DNA of 7,871 nucleotides from Niastella sp. (lineage in GTDB: Bacteria > Bacteroidota > Bacteroidia > Chitinophagales > Chitinophagaceae). Location of the stretch: positions 1 to 7,871 of the forward strand of contig JAJKIL010000445.1 of the NCBI GenBank assembly GCA_021154515.1. Reading direction: 5' to 3'. The stretch's first letter is position 1, and every line of letters starts with the position of its first letter. A model generated the notes under the pieces. That model worked only from the letters and a program-made list of their open reading frames with translations. It was not told the DNA's origin and ran no database searches. A program made the translations under genes and the position numbers. This document shows positions 1 through 6,878 of this stretch, one piece after another.

Positions 1-279
1 ACGCCCGCAACTGCTATTGAAATCCTGGACGTTCAACTGGGCGCACCCGGCGAAGCCATTATACGCGTTAAAAAAGCAGCAGGCGCCATTGCTTATGTGC
101 ACCAGTATGCAACCGAACTACCTGGACCCAGTACCGTATGGGTCAGTGAAGAAAGTTCTATCCGTGATCATAAGTTCAAGGGATTGGCCTCTGACAAACG
201 GTATTGGTTTCGCGTAGTAGCAATCGGCCGCAAAGGGCAAAAGGCCTACTCACCGGTTGTTTCCAGATCGATACAGTAA
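1..279 (+). CDS. C-terminal part of a fibronectin type III-like protein (5' end outside window)
   Basis: The frame is open from base 1 to a TAA stop at 277-279, giving 92 residues, so the start lies upstream of the window. The visible protein reads like the end of a fibronectin type III domain: an alternating beta-strand stretch (AIIRVKKAAGAIAYVHQY), then VWVSEES, then the G-strand region LASDKRYWFRVVAIGRKGQ followed by YSPVVSRSIQ, the usual 'Y-W-F-R-V-x-A-x-G' ending of the fold. Small Bacteroidota proteins of this type are common and mostly of unknown function. No catalytic motif, signal peptide or membrane segment is visible in this part. It is convergent with the receptor gene at 355-3393 and has its own terminator, so it is not part of the sulfur genes. 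Function is not assigned. Confidence 0.75.
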   Translation, partial: TPATAIEILDVQLGAPGEAIIRVKKAAGAIAYVHQYATELPGPSTVWVSEESSIRDHKFKGLASDKRYWFRVVAIGRKGQKAYSPVVSRSIQ

Positions 280-285
280 TCGATC
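266..285. repeat. perfect inverted repeat spanning the stop codon of the first gene
   Basis: GATCGAT (266-272) and ATCGATC (279-285) are perfect 7-bp arms around a 6-base spacer, ACAGTA. The TAA stop at 277-279 straddles the spacer and the right arm. There is no T-run after it, so it is not itself a typical terminator; the strong terminator lies 18 bases further on. It may be a small mRNA-end structure or chance. Confidence 0.5.
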
Positions 286-303
286 AGACATATCTTAATA
301 GTG

Positions 304-336
304 AACGGGACCGCATATGTGGTCCCGTTGTTTTTT
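304..336 (+). terminator. intrinsic terminator of the fibronectin-like gene
   Basis: AACGGGACC (304-312) pairs perfectly with GGTCCCGTT (321-329), and the stem can extend inward by a G-T and a C-G pair. A run of six T (331-336) follows after a single G. This is a textbook plus-strand rho-independent terminator, 24 bases after the stop codon. Read on the minus strand the same hairpin has no T-run after it, so it would at best partly stop transcripts arriving from the convergent receptor gene that ends at 355. Confidence 0.85.
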
Positions 337-354
337 ATGTAGTTTTTATTAAAC

Positions 355-3300
355 CTATTTCAACAACCCATCGATCGTAATAGCCACATAATACAAACCA
401 CCGAGGGTTGGTCCACCTGCATATTGAAGATACCGGTGGTTCAGTAAATTGGCGCCACCGGCTTTAATGCTGGCATTCACTTTTGGTACGCGGTAAGTAA
501 CCTGGGCATCTACCGTTTGGTAAGCAGAAATTCTTCCGGTAACCAGCGGACTCTCCCACAGGAACGAATCCTGCCAACGCCATACTACATTAAACCCAAC
601 ATTTTTGAACACTTCGCTGTTGCCAAACGACAGGTTGGTTGACCATTTTGGGGTATTGAACCCTGTTACAAAGATGTCGTCGCTATGGTTTGATTTCATT
701 TGGTTGAAATTCAAATTACCGCCTACTGTATACTTTTTAAAGAAGTTCCAGGTTACGCCCAATGCTGATCCATAATTGTTATATGTATTCTTTGCATTGG
801 TGTATACACGGTAACGTTCCTGTCCTTTGCTGGCTGCATTACCGCCGCTGGCCGTTGTTGCATCGCGGTTACGATCGAGCATGGCGATCACGGCTGCATC
901 AGAACCTACTGTTTCGCCTATGGGCACAAACACCTGCACCTGACCCAGGAAGCCCACGTATTTGTTGGTATAAGCATCCACATCCACGATGAGGGTATTA
1001 TCTAACAACACGCTTTTATAGCCTACTTCAAATGAAGTGATCTGCTCGGGACGTGCTTTTGGCAAATTGGCCCATTGCAACAGATCGCGGTTGGCCAGGG
1101 CAGCAGCATCGGTATTACCTTGTGCTGCTACAGCCGCATTAAAGTTAACCACTGACTGTTGGGTATAACTGTTTTCCAGGTAACCCAACCCTTCGTTGAT
1201 ATAAGATAAGCTGCCCACGCGTTTTACGCGGCCGTTGTTCACATATGATAATGCTTCAAACAAGGCAGGGAAGCGATATCCCTGCTGATAGGTGAAGCGG
1301 AAATTATGTCGCTGATTAACGGTATACACTGCTGCCAGCCGGGGAGTGAATTTGGGATCAAACTCCGGATTGTAATCGTAGCGTAATGATCCAAACAATT
1401 TCAATTTATCGTCGAAGAAGGTTTTGGTAACCTGGGCAAAACCGCCGAATTTCTTATAATATACATTGCTTCCAAAATTGCTGCTATCTGGCACTTTGCC
1501 ATCTACCATTACCGGTTTGTTTCTTTCTGCAATGGGGCGACTGAAATCAACAAAGTTGTTTCCGTCGGGGATCACTTCGTAAATACGGGCATCGCCACCT
1601 ACCAGCAGGTCAAATGCTTTTGTGTATTTCGACAGGTCCCACTGTGCTTCGGTATGATACATGCGGCTTCTTTGCTTTAAAGCGGCACCTCCGGTTGCCG
1701 GAGCATCGGGAATGGTGCTTGATTTTATATCCCAGTTATTGATCTTGATGATCTTGTTCTTCAGCGCATCAAACTCGGGCGTGCCTGGCTTAACGCGATT
1801 GACATCTGCTTTATCCCGGGCTTCCACAGTGGCGGCAGCCAGGTTATCTGATGTTAATCCGCCATTGCGGCTGGCGAAATCATTAAGTGCCGCTTTATAG
1901 TTGGCAGCCCAGGTAGATTGCGAGCCACCGCTGGCGAGGTCGAGGTTATCGGCCAGTGGTTTTACGTTATAGGAATCGCCGGTATTTTCTATCGATACAT
2001 AACTGCGGATCACGTAATTACTTCCTTTCAACTCCAGGTGATGGTTCTGCACTTTTACATTGTCGAGCCGGATCTTGTTTCCCCGTTGAAATACGCCGTC
2101 CATTTGTCCGAAACGATAAGAATAAGACAACTCGGCATTTTCGGTTATGCGGTAATGTGCCGCCAGGTCAACTTTCAGGTTGCTTACTTTCGGACTTACC
2201 AGGTCGGTTTCCCAATAACCGCTACGCGCTACGCGCAATGTTTGATTGGGCTTGCCATCGATGGTGAGGCCGCTGATTGAAGAAGTGTTACTACCCGCCA
2301 ATGCATCATCGCCATATTTATTCCAGCCATCGAAGACAGTATTGTTCTCGCCATTGAGTGCAGGAAAGTTAGGGTTAGCACTCTTCAGGTTGTTTGGGTT
2401 TTGATCGAGGCGGGTATTCGAACGCCAGTCGATCCCCTGCATGTAACCTACGTTTACTTTGAAGGCAAATTTATTATGGAACAATGCTTTTGCATATCTG
2501 ATAGCAGATTCTGTTAAAAACGCGGGCGAATGATCGATGCCATCCACATGGTTAATGCCTGTTTTATGGTAAATGCTCAACCCCTGGCTATTAAATGGGT
2601 TTTTGGTCAGCAGGTTTGCCATCCCGTTGATCGCGTTCATACCATATAAGGCAGAAGCGGCGCCGGGGGTTATTTCCACGCTTTGAATGTCCAGTTCTGT
2701 GGGGCCAATGGCATTACCAAGCGGAACGCCTAAAGTTGCCGCCTGCATATCTACCCCATCAACCAGCTGCATAAAGCGGAAATTATTTGGGATATTAAAG
2801 CCACGGGTATTAGGAACTTTAAAGGTCAAACTGGAAGTGGTCATTTGTACGCCCTTTACATTTTCCAGGGCGTCGTAGAAGTTGGGCGCCGGGGTTTCTT
2901 TTATGGCGCGGATATCCAGCTTTTCAATTGCTACCGGTGATTTAAGAATGTTTTCCGGTACGCGCGAAGCTGTTACTACCACTTCATTGCCTAATACGGT
3001 TTGCGTTACCATGGCTACCTGTAATTTGGAGCCGAGGCTTTTTACCTCCAGTTCTTTTGGCTCAAAGCCAACCGAGGTAAAAACCAGTGTAAAGGGTAAT
3101 TTTTGTTTGGTGCGAAGTACAAAGTTGCCGGTATTGTCTGTAATGGTACCGGTTACCGATCCTTTTATCTGTACACTTACATCGGATAAGGGTTCATTTT
3201 TTCCGTGATTGATCACCGTTCCGGAGATCTCTATCAACGCTACGGTTTGGGAAATAGCTGTGGAACACACCAACAGGGCCATTGACGCCAAAACGCCATA

Positions 3301-3393
3301 TTTGAGTTTCTTAAGAGGGTTCAATTTTGCGAGGAGGCCGTTGTACAAGGTTTTGGTCTCAAGCAACCAGCCTGTTGGATTTGCTGTTTTCAT
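355..3393 (-). CDS. TonB-dependent outer-membrane receptor
   Basis: This 1012-residue protein is a complete outer-membrane TonB-dependent transporter. Residues 1-30 are a basic lead, followed by a hydrophobic signal segment (about 32-49, ending STAISQ). Residues about 55-130 form a carboxypeptidase-regulatory-like beta-sandwich (ISGTVINHG ... GTITDNTGNF ... VFTSVGFEPKEL), typical of Bacteroidota receptors. A TonB-box-like NEVVVTASR sits at 136-144. The plug follows (about 145-265), with TRGFN, the LVDGVDM turn, and VEITPGAASALYGMNAINGMAN. The rest is a 22-strand-type barrel ending in the closing sequence NLLNHRYLQYAGG and YYVAITIDGLLK. Length is normal. No SusD-like lipoprotein gene follows, so it is not a SusCD glycan pair. 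The start is ATG at 3391-3393 with no Shine-Dalgarno sequence, as usual for the phylum. Its upstream region holds the three-module repeat array. The substrate is unknown; a sulfur compound is suggested only by the neighbouring sulfite-reduction operon. Iron, cobalamin or another ligand is equally possible from sequence alone. Confidence 0.93.
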   Translation of the reverse strand: MKTANPTGWLLETKTLYNGLLAKLNPLKKLKYGVLASMALLVCSTAISQTVALIEISGTVINHGKNEPLSDVSVQIKGSVTGTITDNTGNFVLRTKQKLPFTLVFTSVGFEPKELEVKSLGSKLQVAMVTQTVLGNEVVVTASRVPENILKSPVAIEKLDIRAIKETPAPNFYDALENVKGVQMTTSSLTFKVPNTRGFNIPNNFRFMQLVDGVDMQAATLGVPLGNAIGPTELDIQSVEITPGAASALYGMNAINGMANLLTKNPFNSQGLSIYHKTGINHVDGIDHSPAFLTESAIRYAKALFHNKFAFKVNVGYMQGIDWRSNTRLDQNPNNLKSANPNFPALNGENNTVFDGWNKYGDDALAGSNTSSISGLTIDGKPNQTLRVARSGYWETDLVSPKVSNLKVDLAAHYRITENAELSYSYRFGQMDGVFQRGNKIRLDNVKVQNHHLELKGSNYVIRSYVSIENTGDSYNVKPLADNLDLASGGSQSTWAANYKAALNDFASRNGGLTSDNLAAATVEARDKADVNRVKPGTPEFDALKNKIIKINNWDIKSSTIPDAPATGGAALKQRSRMYHTEAQWDLSKYTKAFDLLVGGDARIYEVIPDGNNFVDFSRPIAERNKPVMVDGKVPDSSNFGSNVYYKKFGGFAQVTKTFFDDKLKLFGSLRYDYNPEFDPKFTPRLAAVYTVNQRHNFRFTYQQGYRFPALFEALSYVNNGRVKRVGSLSYINEGLGYLENSYTQQSVVNFNAAVAAQGNTDAAALANRDLLQWANLPKARPEQITSFEVGYKSVLLDNTLIVDVDAYTNKYVGFLGQVQVFVPIGETVGSDAAVIAMLDRNRDATTASGGNAASKGQERYRVYTNAKNTYNNYGSALGVTWNFFKKYTVGGNLNFNQMKSNHSDDIFVTGFNTPKWSTNLSFGNSEVFKNVGFNVVWRWQDSFLWESPLVTGRISAYQTVDAQVTYRVPKVNASIKAGGANLLNHRYLQYAGGPTLGGLYYVAITIDGLLK

Positions 3394-3419
3394 TATTCGT
3401 TGGTTTATTCATTCATACC

Positions 3420-3438
3420 AGCCTATATTCTAATAGAC
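3420..3438 (-). promoter_or_regulatory. diverged candidate operator copy C, next to the receptor start
   Basis: The minus strand reads GTCTATTAGAATATAGGCT, 13 of 19 bases identical to copy A and 81 bp from copy B. The GTCTA half is intact and the other half is degraded. It lies 27 bp before the receptor start codon. A weak -7-like TATGAATG follows two bases further on than in copies A and B. It is the only copy with no hairpin between it and the receptor gene, so transcription starting here could reach that gene unimpeded. Confidence 0.35.
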
Positions 3439-3446
3439 TATAAGGT

Positions 3447-3477
3447 TAAAATAAAACCCCGGATTATTGTACGGGGT
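3447..3477 (-). terminator. hairpin 3 with T-rich tail, inside the array
   Basis: ACCCCG (3456-3461) pairs with CGGGGT (3472-3477), giving a 6-bp GC-rich stem with a ten-base loop. On the minus strand the tail reads TTTTATTTTAA, counting from the last stem base. It is a plausible intrinsic terminator for transcripts starting at copy B or passing hairpin 2. It lies about 55 bases before the start codon of the receptor gene. Confidence 0.5.
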
Positions 3478-3492
3478 CGTGCATCTGGCTAA

Positions 3493-3519
3493 CAAATCAT
3501 GTCCACTAAATTACTAGAC
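3493..3519 (-). promoter_or_regulatory. palindromic candidate operator copy B
   Basis: On the plus strand, 3501-3519 reads GTCCACTAAATTACTAGAC, 16 of 19 bases identical to copy A and exactly 82 bp away. On the minus strand it is followed at the same offset by ATGATTTG (3500-3493), which keeps the TTTG half of a -7 element but not the leading TA. Conservation of the palindrome while flanking bases drift points to a protein-binding site. Confidence 0.5.
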
Positions 3520-3531
3520 TATTTGACCTTT

Positions 3532-3562
3532 AAAAATCCCGGCTGGTTAAAGTAGCCGGGAT
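3532..3562 (-). terminator. hairpin 2 with T-run, inside the array
   Basis: The arms ATCCCGGCT (3536-3544) and AGCCGGGAT (3554-3562) pair perfectly over 9 bp around a nine-base loop. On the minus strand the stem is followed by TTTT (3535-3532) directly after its closing T. It is a good intrinsic terminator for any transcript begun at promoter-like copy A or reading through from the sulfur operon, and would shield the receptor gene from operon read-through. Confidence 0.65.
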
Positions 3563-3574
3563 CCTTATTTGGTA

Positions 3575-3601
3575 CAAATATAGTCCATTATTTTACTAGA
3601 C
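3575..3601 (-). promoter_or_regulatory. palindromic candidate operator copy A with -7-like element
   Basis: On the plus strand, 3583-3601 reads GTCCATTATTTTACTAGAC, an imperfect palindrome with arms AGTCCA and TAGACT when one base is added on each side. On the minus strand it is followed immediately by TATATTTG (3582 to 3575), a full match to the Bacteroidota -7 consensus TAnnTTTG. No TTG-type -33 element is seen at the expected spacing; the palindrome occupies that space. A regulator bound here would touch RNA polymerase directly. The location upstream of the receptor gene fits its control, but hairpin 2 with a T-run lies just downstream. Confidence 0.5.
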
Positions 3602-3617
3602 TTATAATTTATTTTTA

Positions 3618-3643
3618 ATCCCGGTAAGAATTTTTACCGGGAT
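3618..3643 (-). terminator. hairpin 1, at the end of the sulfur operon
   Basis: ATCCCGGTAA (3618-3627 in plus orientation) pairs perfectly with TTACCGGGAT (3634-3643) around a six-base loop. It begins six bases after the TAA of the transporter fusion gene, so it is the natural 3' end of the operon mRNA. The following minus-strand bases are TAAAAATAAATT, without a proper T-run. It may therefore be a weak intrinsic terminator or an mRNA-stabilising hairpin. It is also the first hairpin of the three-module array. Confidence 0.6.
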
Positions 3644-3649
3644 AACTAT

Positions 3650-5179
3650 TTAAAAGATCTTAACGATAATCTTCAGACTCCAGAATATTACTAATATACC
3701 TAATAAGATCAGCGAAATTTTACGTGGTAATTTACCAGCCAGTTTAGCCGCCAACGGCGCCGCCAGTAAACCGCCTATAATCAGGGCCACAATCACCTGC
3801 CAGTGGGTTACTCCCAACATAAAAAAGAATGAAAATGCGCTTGCCAGGGTAACAAAAAATTCAGTCAGGCTCACGGAACCTATTACAAACCGCGGGCTGC
3901 GGCCCTTGGTAATTAAGGTAGTGGTTACAATGGGTCCCCAGCCACCGCCGCCGAAAGAATCGAGGAAACCGCCAAAACCAGCCAGCCAGCCATAATGTTT
4001 GAATTTCTTTTTCTTCTGCTCCTTTTTAAACGCATTCCAAAGTATACGTAAACCCAGCAACATGGTATAGGTGGCTATAACAGGCTTTATATAGGCTGTT
4101 TGGGAATCGCCAAATTTTACTAACAGTATTGCACCGAATACAGCTCCTACAATACCTGGTATCACCAATGCCTTGAACAGTTTTTTGTTTACGTTGCCAA
4201 ATTTATAATGGCTGTACCCTGAAGCGCCGCTTGCAAACATTTCGGCAGTATGTATACTACCACTCATGGCTGCGGGGCTAACCCCGGCCGATAATAATAT
4301 AGTGGCGCTGGTAACACCATATCCCATTCCCAGGGCGCCGTCAACCAATTGCGCCAGGAAACCGGCCAGCACCATCCAGTGAAAGTTCGGGTCCAGCTGG
4401 TGGTACCATTTTACCGTATCATCGGCAATCCGCTGGAAGGGTAAATAAGAGAATATAAAGTGACCTACCAACATCAGGGCAAATGCAATAAGGGAATAGG
4501 TGACGATCTTTCTAACACGTCGTTCCCTTTCCACATTGTCCTTTTCTACCAGGATGCGGGTGATCTCATTCAGCCGTTTTACTTTGTATTCAAAGTTGCC
4601 ATTGAGTTTATTCCTTACTGCATGCAGGTTATTGATCATGTCATCCAGCTCAGGAGGCAGGGCATGGTTCAACACTTCTTTTATGCGTTTGGCGGCGGTA
4701 GGTGATTTGCCATTGGTTGAAATAGCAATTTTTAAATTACCTTTTTGCACAATAGAGCTCAGGTAAAAATCGCATTGCTCAGGCGTATCGGCCACATTTA
4801 CGAGGATCTTCTTATCCTTGGCTGCTGCCCTGATGGCCAGGCTCGAGTTTTTTTCGTTCACCGCAATGATAACCAGGTCCTGGTTTACCAGGTCGGCTTC
4901 TACAAAAGCGCGCTCATGAAGGGTAAGGTTGGGATGGCTTTTTGCCAGCTTACGTACCTCATCGGAAATGCTGATAGCTACAACAGTAACCGGGGCAGCC
5001 GGCGAATTACCCAGCAGTGCAGATAATTTTTCTGCACCCACCTTGCCCCCTCCTACCAGCAATACTTTTAAGTCTTCCAGCTTTAAAAAAACAGGAAATA
5101 AAAGATTGCCGGGATCGGGCGTTGCGCCAGTCGTTTGTTTTACCGGTATTATTTGTTCTGTTGTCATGCCTGTCAGCAT
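3650..5179 (-). CDS. fusion: siroheme-forming dehydrogenase/ferrochelatase (Met8/CysG-N type) + TauE/SafE transporter
   Basis: The 509-residue protein has two halves. Residues about 28-175 match the N-terminal domain of CysG and Met8, which oxidises precorrin-2 with NAD+ and inserts iron to make siroheme: LVGGGKVGAEK (41-51) is the NAD-binding loop, NVADTPEQCDFY (128-139) carries the Asp (131) in the catalytic position, and IAISTNGKSP (151-160) is the next conserved block. A charged, helix-prone linker (about 176-225) follows. Residues 227-509 form a TSUP-family membrane domain of about eight segments, with the two family repeats LVDGALGMGYGV (278-289) and FLDSFGGGGWGP (405-416). The uroporphyrinogen methyltransferase half of CysG is absent and must come from another gene. 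The gene starts 2 bp after the cysI stop; ATG at 5177-5179 or the in-frame ATG at 5165-5167 could serve. Context suggests siroheme supply for CysI plus export of excess sulfite. Transport direction and substrate are inferred from the family. Confidence 0.9.
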   Translation of the reverse strand: MLTGMTTEQIIPVKQTTGATPDPGNLLFPVFLKLEDLKVLLVGGGKVGAEKLSALLGNSPAAPVTVVAISISDEVRKLAKSHPNLTLHERAFVEADLVNQDLVIIAVNEKNSSLAIRAAAKDKKILVNVADTPEQCDFYLSSIVQKGNLKIAISTNGKSPTAAKRIKEVLNHALPPELDDMINNLHAVRNKLNGNFEYKVKRLNEITRILVEKDNVERERRVRKIVTYSLIAFALMLVGHFIFSYLPFQRIADDTVKWYHQLDPNFHWMVLAGFLAQLVDGALGMGYGVTSATILLSAGVSPAAMSGSIHTAEMFASGASGYSHYKFGNVNKKLFKALVIPGIVGAVFGAILLVKFGDSQTAYIKPVIATYTMLLGLRILWNAFKKEQKKKKFKHYGWLAGFGGFLDSFGGGGWGPIVTTTLITKGRSPRFVIGSVSLTEFFVTLASAFSFFFMLGVTHWQVIVALIIGGLLAAPLAAKLAGKLPRKISLILLGILVIFWSLKIIVKIF

Positions 5180-5181
5180 TT

Positions 5182-6870
5182 TTAGATCGTTACCAACTTT
5201 TCGCGAACTGCAAAATCGCCAAATGTTTCACCGGAATTCCTGTTCTTGCTATATTTCTCAAAAAGTTCATCCAGCTCCTTCAAAATTGCAGGCTCGTCGA
5301 TATTTTCTTTATACTTTTTATTTAAACGGAAACCTTCGCGGTCGCCACCCAAATGTAAATTATAACGGCCATAGGCAGTTCCTATAAAACCGATCTCTGC
5401 AGCATACGGCCTTCCGCAACCATTGGGACAACCGGTCATGCGCATAGATATTTCGTCATTCTCCAAACCATACTTGGCCAGGATAGGTTCAATTTTCGTA
5501 ATGAGCGATGGCAGGTAGCGTTGTGCTTCGGCCAGCGCCAGCGAACAGGTATTGAATGCTACGCAGGCGATGGCATTTTTACGTACAGCCCCTGCTTTGT
5601 CAGTATGTTCAATAATTCCGAAATCGGTCAAGATCTTTTCTACAGCTTTCTTATCCTTTTGTGCAATGTCGCTGAGGATCAAACCCTGGTTACTGGTGAA
5701 CCGGAAATTGGCTTTACCTGTTTTTGCTACTTCCAGTAAGGCTGTTTTCAGCGCTACCTTTTCGTCGGCAATACGGCCACTTTCAATAAAGACGGTATAA
5801 TACCATTTACCTTCGTGGTTCTTGTGCCAGCCATACTCATCTTTTCTACTGGTAAAGCTATATGGCTTCGGCTCTTCAAGTTTGAACCCACACCGTTTTT
5901 CCAGTTCTGCCCTGAATGCTTCCACCCCCATTTTGTCGATGGTGTATTTCAGGCGACTCAGCTTACGATCGCTGCGATTACCATGGTCGCGCTGAATGGT
6001 AATTGCCTCCAGCACGGCTTTCAGCGTATTTTCTTCTCCACGTACAAAACCCAGCATCGATGCCAGGCGTGGATAAGTAGCCGCGTTACCATGGGTAGCA
6101 CCCAGACCACCACCTGCAGCGATGTTAAAACCTATCAGCTTGTCATTTTCAATAATGGCAATAAGGCCCAGGTCATTGGTAAATACATCCACATCGTTGT
6201 TTGGCGGGATGGCTATACCCACTTTGAATTTACGGGGCAGGTAACGATCCTGATATAATGGATCTTTTTCTACTTCTTCTTTCTCCTTTTTATCGAGCAA
6301 TGGCTTTTCATCGAGCCATATTTCATAATAAGCTTTTGATTTGGGCAAACCCAATTTGCTTATTTTCCCTGCATAAGAAAAAATTTCTTCATGTATAGGT
6401 GAAAATTTGGGGTGAGCCGCGCAAACCACATTACGGTTCACATCGCCACAAGCAGAAATAGAATCGAGCAATATGGTGTTGAAAGCCTGAATCGTTGGTT
6501 TTACATGCGATTTTAAAATACCATGCAGCTGTATGGTTTGGCGGGTGGTGATCTTAATAACTCCGGTTGAATGGTCTCCGGCAATGTTATGTAAGCCTAT
6601 ATATTGATCAGCGGTCATAAAGCCACCGGGCAAACGCAAACGGAGCATATAAGAATACAGCCATTCCAGCTTTTTGGCACTGCGTTCTTCCCGACGATCG
6701 CGATCATCCTGCTGGTACATGCCATGGAACTTAACCAACGCTGTATCATCTTCACGGATCGCACCGGTTATCTCATCACGCAGGCTTTCTTTTAATGTAC
6801 CGCGCAAACCATCGCTGGCCATTTTTATTTTTTCGGTAGAAGACAGATTCTTATTATCGTTTGTACTCAT
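5182..6870 (-). CDS. cysI: assimilatory sulfite reductase hemoprotein (beta) subunit
   Basis: It reduces sulfite to sulfide with six electrons at a coupled siroheme/4Fe-4S centre. With the ATG at 6868-6870 it is 562 residues, close to the 570 of E. coli CysI, and it aligns along the whole length. The cluster ligands are all present: CVAFNTC (436-442) and GCPNGCG, with cysteines 481 and 485; the last also bridges to siroheme. The four sulfite-binding basic residues are Arg77 (LRLRLPGG), Arg146 (NRNVVC), and Lys214 and Lys216 (LPRKFK). TTRQTIQLHG and GGGLGATHGN are further family blocks. An in-frame TTG six codons upstream (6886-6888) is the longer alternative, but it falls in a short heptamer repeat and is less likely. 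It lies 46 bp after cysJ and 2 bp before the fusion gene, so the three are probably co-transcribed. The N-terminal FHGMYQQDDRD resembles the NADPH-type CysI rather than ferredoxin-type enzymes, which fits its neighbour cysJ. Confidence 0.96.
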   Translation of the reverse strand: MSTNDNKNLSSTEKIKMASDGLRGTLKESLRDEITGAIREDDTALVKFHGMYQQDDRDRREERSAKKLEWLYSYMLRLRLPGGFMTADQYIGLHNIAGDHSTGVIKITTRQTIQLHGILKSHVKPTIQAFNTILLDSISACGDVNRNVVCAAHPKFSPIHEEIFSYAGKISKLGLPKSKAYYEIWLDEKPLLDKKEKEEVEKDPLYQDRYLPRKFKVGIAIPPNNDVDVFTNDLGLIAIIENDKLIGFNIAAGGGLGATHGNAATYPRLASMLGFVRGEENTLKAVLEAITIQRDHGNRSDRKLSRLKYTIDKMGVEAFRAELEKRCGFKLEEPKPYSFTSRKDEYGWHKNHEGKWYYTVFIESGRIADEKVALKTALLEVAKTGKANFRFTSNQGLILSDIAQKDKKAVEKILTDFGIIEHTDKAGAVRKNAIACVAFNTCSLALAEAQRYLPSLITKIEPILAKYGLENDEISMRMTGCPNGCGRPYAAEIGFIGTAYGRYNLHLGGDREGFRLNKKYKENIDEPAILKELDELFEKYSKNRNSGETFGDFAVREKLVTI

Positions 6871-6878
6871 CGTAAATG

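Larger units (their letters stand above)
3420..3643 (-). repeat. three degenerate tandem modules of about 82 bp, each hairpin plus palindrome
   Basis: Read on the minus strand, the gap between the operon and the receptor gene is built from three units starting at about 3643, 3562 and 3477. Each begins with A(T/C)CCCG as the first arm of a hairpin, continues through an A/T-rich stretch, and reaches a GTCTA(G/T)TA palindrome. The hairpin centres lie near 3630.5, 3549 and 3466.5, and the matching palindrome ends at 3601, 3519 and 3438, so both features keep an 81-83 bp period. The hairpin arms differ in sequence but remain paired, while the palindromes of units 1 and 2 are 16/19 identical. This pattern suggests duplication followed by selection on structure and on the palindrome. 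The array accounts for almost all of the 256-bp gap. Its function is inferred, not known. Confidence 0.7.

Noticed and set aside
355..3393. SusC of a glycan-uptake SusCD pair
   Set aside because: No SusD-like gene follows; the gene downstream is convergent and ends in a fibronectin-like fold.
3420..3643. CRISPR array
   Set aside because: There are only three units, the repeated parts are diverged, and the spacers are themselves structured and partly similar. No cas gene is present.
3394..3649. Riboswitch (SAM or similar) before the receptor gene
   Set aside because: Only simple separate hairpins are seen; no conserved multi-stem junction or pseudoknot of a known class could be recognised.
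4929..5387. 152-codon plus-strand frame over the fusion gene start and cysI end
   Set aside because: It is antisense to two conserved genes and has no recognisable domain or start context.
5815..6258. 147-codon plus-strand frame inside cysI
   Set aside because: It is fully antisense to conserved sulfite reductase sequence, and no motif is visible.
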